From Oryzias latipes (Eukaryota; Chordata; Actinopteri; Beloniformes; Adrianichthyidae), in NCBI RefSeq assembly GCF_002234675.1, contig NC_019862.2:18933514-18997513 (forward strand): a stretch of DNA of 64,000 bases, given 5' to 3'. Below are positions 60,101 to 64,000 of this stretch, one piece after another. A model generated the notes under the pieces. It worked only from the letters and a program-made list of their open reading frames with translations, was not told the origin of the DNA and made no database searches. How positions within the stretch are numbered: the first letter of the stretch is position 1; every line of letters begins with the position of its first letter. Both the position numbers and the translations under genes were made by a program.

Positions 60101-60522
60101 GGAAATCCATTCTTGTTGCCTTTTCACTTGTAGAAAACCAAACCCCCTCTTTGCTCTCCTTAGGCTGTCATGAAGCTGCCTAAAGCCTTGGATAGGATCC
60201 GCAGCATTTACCGCCTCACTGCTCGTAAACACAAGATGGACGCAGAGAGAACCATCACCAAACAGAAAATGAACGCCTCAATAAACGGGAGCTTCTTTGT
60301 TCCAGCAACGCCCCGTAAATCACGCCCTGCACCCAAGTATGTTCAAAGGATGTGCGGAAATAAGTCCAGTTCAGACGGATCGGGTTGTGCACTAACAGCA
60401 GTATTGTTTGTGTTTTTAGGTTTGCGCCAGAGTGGGTCCTCAGAAAGGATAAACTCAAAGACATCGTGGATCCTCTCAGGGCCATTCACATGGTGGCAGA
60501 CACGCTATCCATTGTGTTGTAA
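41550..60522 (+). CDS. aspm: Abnormal spindle-like microcephaly-associated protein (ASPM)
   Basis: Twenty-six exons join in frame to 3,573 residues (human 3,477). ASPM binds spindle poles and microtubule minus ends, with katanin and calmodulin, and controls spindle orientation in neural progenitors. Exons 1-2 encode the ASH domain ([19 protein letters not shown]). Exon 3 (42,438-43,911) encodes a serine/proline-rich disordered region with SLWDTIKKK. Exons 4-9 hold the conserved [21 protein letters not shown] and [18 protein letters not shown] blocks. Exons 10-17 encode the calponin-homology domains ([20 protein letters not shown] at the end). Exon 19 (51,285-56,783, 5,499 bp) is one giant IQ-repeat exon with a recent 657-bp tandem expansion. 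Exons 22-26 encode the armadillo-like C-terminus ([37 protein letters not shown]). The exon 21 donor appears to be GC rather than GT (57,302). AATAAA overlaps the stop codon, with another at 60,607. Confidence 0.97.
47571..47958 (+). mobile_element. tRNA-derived SINE in ASPM intron 11
   Basis: The head GCAGTGGTTAGCGCTCTTG with CCTCACAGCAAGAAGGC is a polymerase III A-box region, and GTTTCAAGTCC is a decayed B box. The body GTGTGGAGTTTGCATGTTC followed by TCCCCGTG is the signature of a very widespread fish SINE (V-SINE/Mermaid-like in my memory). The tail is TAGGCTCCGGCACCC, then GACCCCGAAAGGG, then a short AGAAG-rich end. It looks near full length. The exact family name needs a library search. 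Confidence 0.85.
48090..48128 (+). repeat. T16-G23 homopolymer junction
   Basis: A run of 16 T is followed directly by 23 G in ASPM intron 11. The G run can form a quadruplex in the transcript. Length is likely unstable between individuals and unreliable in assemblies. Confidence 0.9.
48353..48582. repeat. Long inverted repeat (hairpin element), 80-bp arms
   Basis: The left arm (48,353-48,432) starts TACTGCGTATTT and ends GTTTCGGTGGAATG. The right arm (48,502-48,582) is its reverse complement with only a handful of mismatches by eye. The 69-bp spacer includes TTCATCAGGGTCGTC. The two arm tips read TACTGCG and CGCAGTA. This is probably a foldback MITE. The family is not recognised. Confidence 0.8.
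53247..56691 (+). repeat. 657-bp coding tandem repeat within the ASPM IQ exon (five full copies plus partial sixth)
   Basis: The marker [12 protein letters not shown] starts near 53,253 and recurs every 657 bp (DNA markers at 53,261, 53,918, 54,575, 55,232, 55,889 and 56,546). Each unit encodes 219 residues with nine IQ-like motifs of the form (I/L)Q-x3-(Y/F)R. The copies differ at only a few residues. Examples are KKQKSQYQQ in copies 1-2, ETQKHQYQQ in copy 3 and KTQKHQYQQ in copies 4-5. The last partial copy ends at RRYRANM, after which the sequence becomes unique again. The length of 657 is a multiple of three, so the number of units can change without breaking the frame. Confidence 0.97.
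57638..57675. repeat. Perfect 16-bp inverted repeat with 6-nt loop
   Basis: CCCTCTGACCTCCAGC, then TAAAAG, then GCTGGAGGTCAGAGGG in ASPM intron 22. The arms pair without a mismatch and are GC-rich, so the transcript would form a stable hairpin. It is too short for a typical microRNA precursor. Confidence 0.85.
58135..58835 (-). mobile_element. Truncated Tc1-like transposon in ASPM intron 23
   Basis: One terminal repeat starts at 58,135 directly after TA, reading CAGTGGTGAACAAAATTG. The minus strand 58,346-58,747 and a little beyond encodes the C-terminal part of a Tc1 transposase: [13 protein letters not shown], then [19 protein letters not shown], which are the second D and the E of the DD34E triad, and upstream of it [12 protein letters not shown]. 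The N-terminal helix-turn-helix half and the other terminus are missing, and an in-frame TGA lies just before the GASVLFWG block. It is a dead fragment inserted in the intron. Confidence 0.9.
59357..59698 (-). repeat. Unclassified dispersed repeat, copy B
   Basis: This is the reverse-complement partner of 12,666-13,030, in ASPM intron 23. Landmarks on the plus strand, from right to left, are ACCACTGGGAACAC, CACTCTGCAGAAAC, AGGCACATTTC, ATGGATGATTG, GGGGTTGTGAGGGGCT and TTGCTCGCC. See copy A for the comparison. Confidence 0.72.
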
Positions 60523-63500
60523 ATAAAAAGGAAATTAATATGTTCTTACTCGGAAACCTTTTTTTCTTTTTAAAATATGTTTTTTCATTCATTTTACTTT
60601 GTAAATAATAAACATGTTGAAAAACATGTTTCTTGGTTCTTACTGTCTCCATTTTTTTCCTTTTTGCAAACTATTTCACATAATTGTAAAGCTGCAGTTT
60701 GTGCCAATTAAAACCTTTTATTTCAGAGGAATTCACAATTTTTTCTCAATACAGATTAGATGCCTCTATGGTTGGAGGAGTCTGTATACAAACTGCTGTT
60801 TTCCACCATATTAAACCCTGAATCACTTCTGGCATTAATGTCCTGAGAAAGAAGAAGCAGACATTCAAGGATGGTGATAAAGATAGAACAATCATCTTTG
60901 GCAGAATTTGTTATGGAACACAATAACAACAGATTGTGGAAGAGAATGATATGCATCACTGGCTGAGTTAAGAATCACCATGTTGTGGAGATGGATGTGG
61001 ATAAAACTGAGGATTTTAACAAGTTTTTAATCATAATTTATATATTTATAAAAAAGAGAATTAATAAAAACAACAGGGGTTTATACAAATATACACATTG
61101 GCTATTAGAAGGTGCATAATCCCCTTTTGTAAAAGTAAAATCTGTCCAACACAAGAGGCCTTCAGCTCTCATTTGTTTGCTCAAGTCTTGGACAGAATAT
61201 ATAAAAAGAAGAAAAAGTTGCTGCCTATCTGGTTCCCCCTGTTCCTTGAAAATACAGAGTTAAATGGTAAATGGGGTATACTTATATAGCCCCTTTCTTC
61301 CTACAAGGACAAAGCGCTTTACAGTCACAGACCCATTCACCCAGTCACACACTGGTGGCGGATCCACTGCCAAACACAGGCGCCCACCTACCCCCAGAGG
61401 CAAGGTGGGGTTCAGTGTCTTGCCCAAGGACACTTCGACTCGGCGTGCAAGGTGGGAATCAAACCTGCAATCTTACGATCATGGGTCGACCGCCCTACCG
61501 CTGCACCACGGCCGCCCACAGTTGTGTCAGATAGGGCATCCATCATAATAAAACTCTGCCAAATCACCTGTGCCGATGAGCTGTATCGACTCCTGACAGG
61601 ATGTGCCGAAAGGTGACCAACTTTTTCCAATCGGGAACAGTCTGCTTTTTTTCTCAGTTTTGTTCTTGATTTAAGTCTAAGATAGAATGTGAATATCTAT
61701 TTAAATTACTATATGTCAAATCATGATCTGAATCATAAGAAATCAACTTTACAAAAAATTGAGAAAAAAATGTTTTGAAAGGCGTTGGAGATGTACAGCA
61801 GCTTAGTTTTATGATATCTATGAGAGTATAAATAAATAAAAATCTTTATTTTTTATCAATCTTTACAAAATTGTTTTATATCATTGTAAAAAAGAGAAAT
61901 TCTTACTACTTGTAGAAATTCTGCACATTGGACAAACTACTCTGCTGGCAGTTTATATCAAGCACATAAAAATCCAAATGAATAAACAAATGGGGAACAA
62001 TGGGAAGATTGGTGTTATGGTCTCCCTTTCCTGAAATATTTGCAAATATGTTCCTTTCTTAGGAATTAAAATAGTTATTTTTAAAATGCAAACACATTTA
62101 ACAAATGTGTAAAAATGTACAGATTTGGAATTTTCATGATCTGTTCTCAGGTTCAGCAATCAAAAGGAGTTGTTTAGAAGGTCTTTGTCTTCAGAGTGTT
62201 TTTTTTTTTAACTGGATCCAGTTAGCACCAGTCACGCTGATATACGTCTTCATTTACATCTCATGTAGTAGCTGAATTCTATCCCCTTTTGAAAAATGCA
62301 AACAAGCTCAAACACATCTGTAAAAATATTCTTCATCTATTACTCATCCACACAATGTACGTTATCTGTAAGAAGTATGATGTACACAAAAAACAAAAAT
62401 AAAACCTTTTTTCTTTTTGTTTTTTATATTTTCCCCACGCATGTTTACTTTTTACCTTGTGAATGATTGACATGGCTGTCTAGTCATCGGGCCATTTCCA
62501 GTCAGCTCTCATTAAAGTGGGGACAAGGTTATGACATTCGCAAAAGATCCTTCAAATTTGGCTAAATCGATTGAGCTTAGCTTTGGCCCTGTTTGCCTTT
62601 CATATTTGAACTCAGTTTCACAGGACCATCATTTTTTTTCTTTTTTAAAATGTTTTTTCAACAGTTTCAGAAGTGCATCCTGCAAATTTCTATGCAGTTT
62701 TGTTCCTATTACCAGGTCACATTTTAGGTGAAGAAAACACCATTGGCTAAATGTACGTTCTAAAAGCCGCGTTAAGCAGTTTCTTGAGTGCGCGTCAAAT
62801 GCCCGATGGGTCTATACCATAACATTTGGAGTCAGGTCACTTCACTAACAATTTTTTTTACATTTTTTACATTGTGAGGTTGTTTGCACCTAGAATATTT
62901 ATAGTAAAATTAACAAAAACTGTCTTTAATGCAGTTTGCTGGACACACATGTATAAGTATCCAGAAAGCTGTTTCTAAGATACAACTTTCTATTTTTGCA
63001 AAAAAAAAAACTCAGAAACATTTGCTTTATAAAGTAACAAAGAGCTCTTACATTTTATGCTAAATGGTGATACTTCCTACAGTAGTTACATGAAGCTTTA
63101 GCTAAGTGGTTTGGGCTTCTATATACAGAACAAATATAAACCAGTTCAAATATTTGGATTCCTTAAATGAACATTAAAGCCAAAAGAGTCCAACTTTTCT
63201 CTTCACACTGCACTTGATTTCCTGGTTTTGCACATATCGGTTATAGCACTGCATCAGCAATCTCACACTTGAACTTTAGGACACTTGTTAGCCTAAATAG
63301 CCACTAGTGTGACAAATCCTACAAGCACCTGCAGAAAAAATTTGTAGATTGCTGGCATTGTTCAGTTACAGCTGTTGCCACTCAACAATCAGGTTCCTGT
63401 GTTAAGGGAATCACATATATGCTGCTCCTGCAGATTAGAAGTCTTTATGCTTTTTGGTGGTTGCATTCAGACAGCTACAGCAAAATGAGGTCAGGTTTTT

Positions 63501-63769
63501 TTTTCTACTTTGGCACAAAAATGCATTTGCACCTTTCTTGTTTCTTTATTGGGCAACCATAAAATTGCATACATGTAAATAACAAAAAACTTACTTTTTA
63601 CTCAAACTCCCTTTTAAAATTGAACTTCTTTCTGCAGGGTGTTGTGGATTTCCTGTCTGCTCATTGGAAGCATCACCTGCTTTCCTCCACAAGGAGGTGA
63701 AGTGACTCTTAATCAAAGAACCGGAACTGTACAGCTGTAACTGAATCATGACTGTCTCTCTCTCCTCAG
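60523..63769. other. Intergenic region right of ASPM
   Basis: Apart from the SINE at 61,264-61,518 I see AT-rich, UTR-like sequence with no convincing open frame on either strand. It may include the 3' UTR of a neighbouring gene on either strand, but no homology supports a specific one. Confidence 0.45.
61264..61518 (-). mobile_element. tRNA-derived SINE
   Basis: On the minus strand the head reads GGGCGGCCGTGGTGCAGCGG then TAGGGCGGTC (A box), and GGTTTGATTCCC (B box). The body contains GTGTCCTTGGGCAAGACACT and the tail GTGACTGTAAAGCGC, ending in ATTTACCATTT. This is a widely distributed fish tRNA SINE. It appears near full length and moderately diverged. Confidence 0.87.
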
Positions 63770-63937
63770 GCAGTGGTTTTCCTTCTCCCATGTGGCTTCC
63801 ACGCTCATATTCTGGACAAGCTCCATCAAAGCCAGTCTATGAGGGAACCTCTGAGCAAGCTGGCGGTCTGGACAGTTACAGCAGTTTTCCCTGGTCTTAT
63901 GGCAGCAACACTGCTGGAGGTGATAACATTTACTAAA
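63770..63937 (+). CDS. Possible exon of an unidentified plus-strand gene (tentative)
   Basis: A good acceptor (CTCTCTCTCCTCAG) precedes 63,770. In one frame the sequence gives SGFPSPMWLPRSYSGQAPSK and runs on to a GGDNIY-stop at 63,937, a plausible protein C-terminus rich in Ser, Gly and Tyr. A second frame (AVVFLLPCGFHAHILDK...) stays open to the window edge. I recognise neither. With no upstream exon in view, this may be chance. Confidence 0.22.
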
Positions 63938-64000
63938 TATAAATCACAACCAGAGCTCATATTTACTGACTATGGATCGCAACAGATCTGTCTTCTGATG

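Noticed and set aside
63591-63845. Minus-strand frame ending LKGSLSKK near the right edge
   Set aside because: No known motif, no clear acceptor, and it overlaps the equally tentative plus-strand exon; not enough support to list.

Overview
This is a window of vertebrate nuclear DNA, almost certainly from a ray-finned (teleost, probably percomorph) fish. The evidence is short GT-AG introns, protein-coding exons closely resembling vertebrate RPE65, DEPDC1, ASPM and MCCC2, and fish-typical repeats (hAT MITEs with 8-bp target duplications, Tc1, tRNA-derived SINEs, LINE relics). I cannot name the species.

Layout. (1) 1-15 kb is the first intron of a minus-strand F-BAR gene (FNBP1/FNBP1L type). 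Its first coding exon (MSWGTELW) lies at 15,023-15,046 in a GC-rich promoter block. The intron is full of old repeats: a LINE relic split by a hAT element and by a piggyBac-like element, two hAT MITEs, a second BED-finger hAT relic and an unclassified dispersed repeat. (2) 16.3-22.3 kb, plus strand, is a complete 12-exon MCCC2-like carboxyltransferase (569 codons in frame) whose C-terminal catalytic motifs are eroded. Its fifth intron carries a LINE copy whose two halves face each other. (3) 23.4-30.3 kb, minus strand, is RPE65, the visual-cycle isomerohydrolase, tail-to-tail with (2). (4) 32.6-40.3 kb, minus strand, is DEPDC1. RPE65-DEPDC1 adjacency is also seen in human 1p31. (5) A tRNA-His gene sits between DEPDC1 and the next gene. 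(6) 41.5-60.5 kb, plus strand, is ASPM, head-to-head with DEPDC1 about 1.3 kb away. I can follow 26 exons totalling 3,574 codons including the stop. (7) 60.5-64 kb is non-coding apart from one SINE and one possible exon at the right edge.

The most striking feature is inside the 5.5-kb IQ exon of ASPM: five nearly identical tandem copies, plus a partial sixth, of a 657-bp (219-residue, nine IQ-like motifs) unit. Site patterns among the copies fail the four-gamete test, so the copies have exchanged sequence. The DEPDC1/ASPM pair are both mitotic genes, and the ASPM promoter shows three CCAAT boxes plus a CHR-like element, the usual G2/M layout. The MCCC2-like gene looks like a full-length but possibly catalytically dead paralogue. 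I saw no gene cluster or defence system in the bacterial sense.
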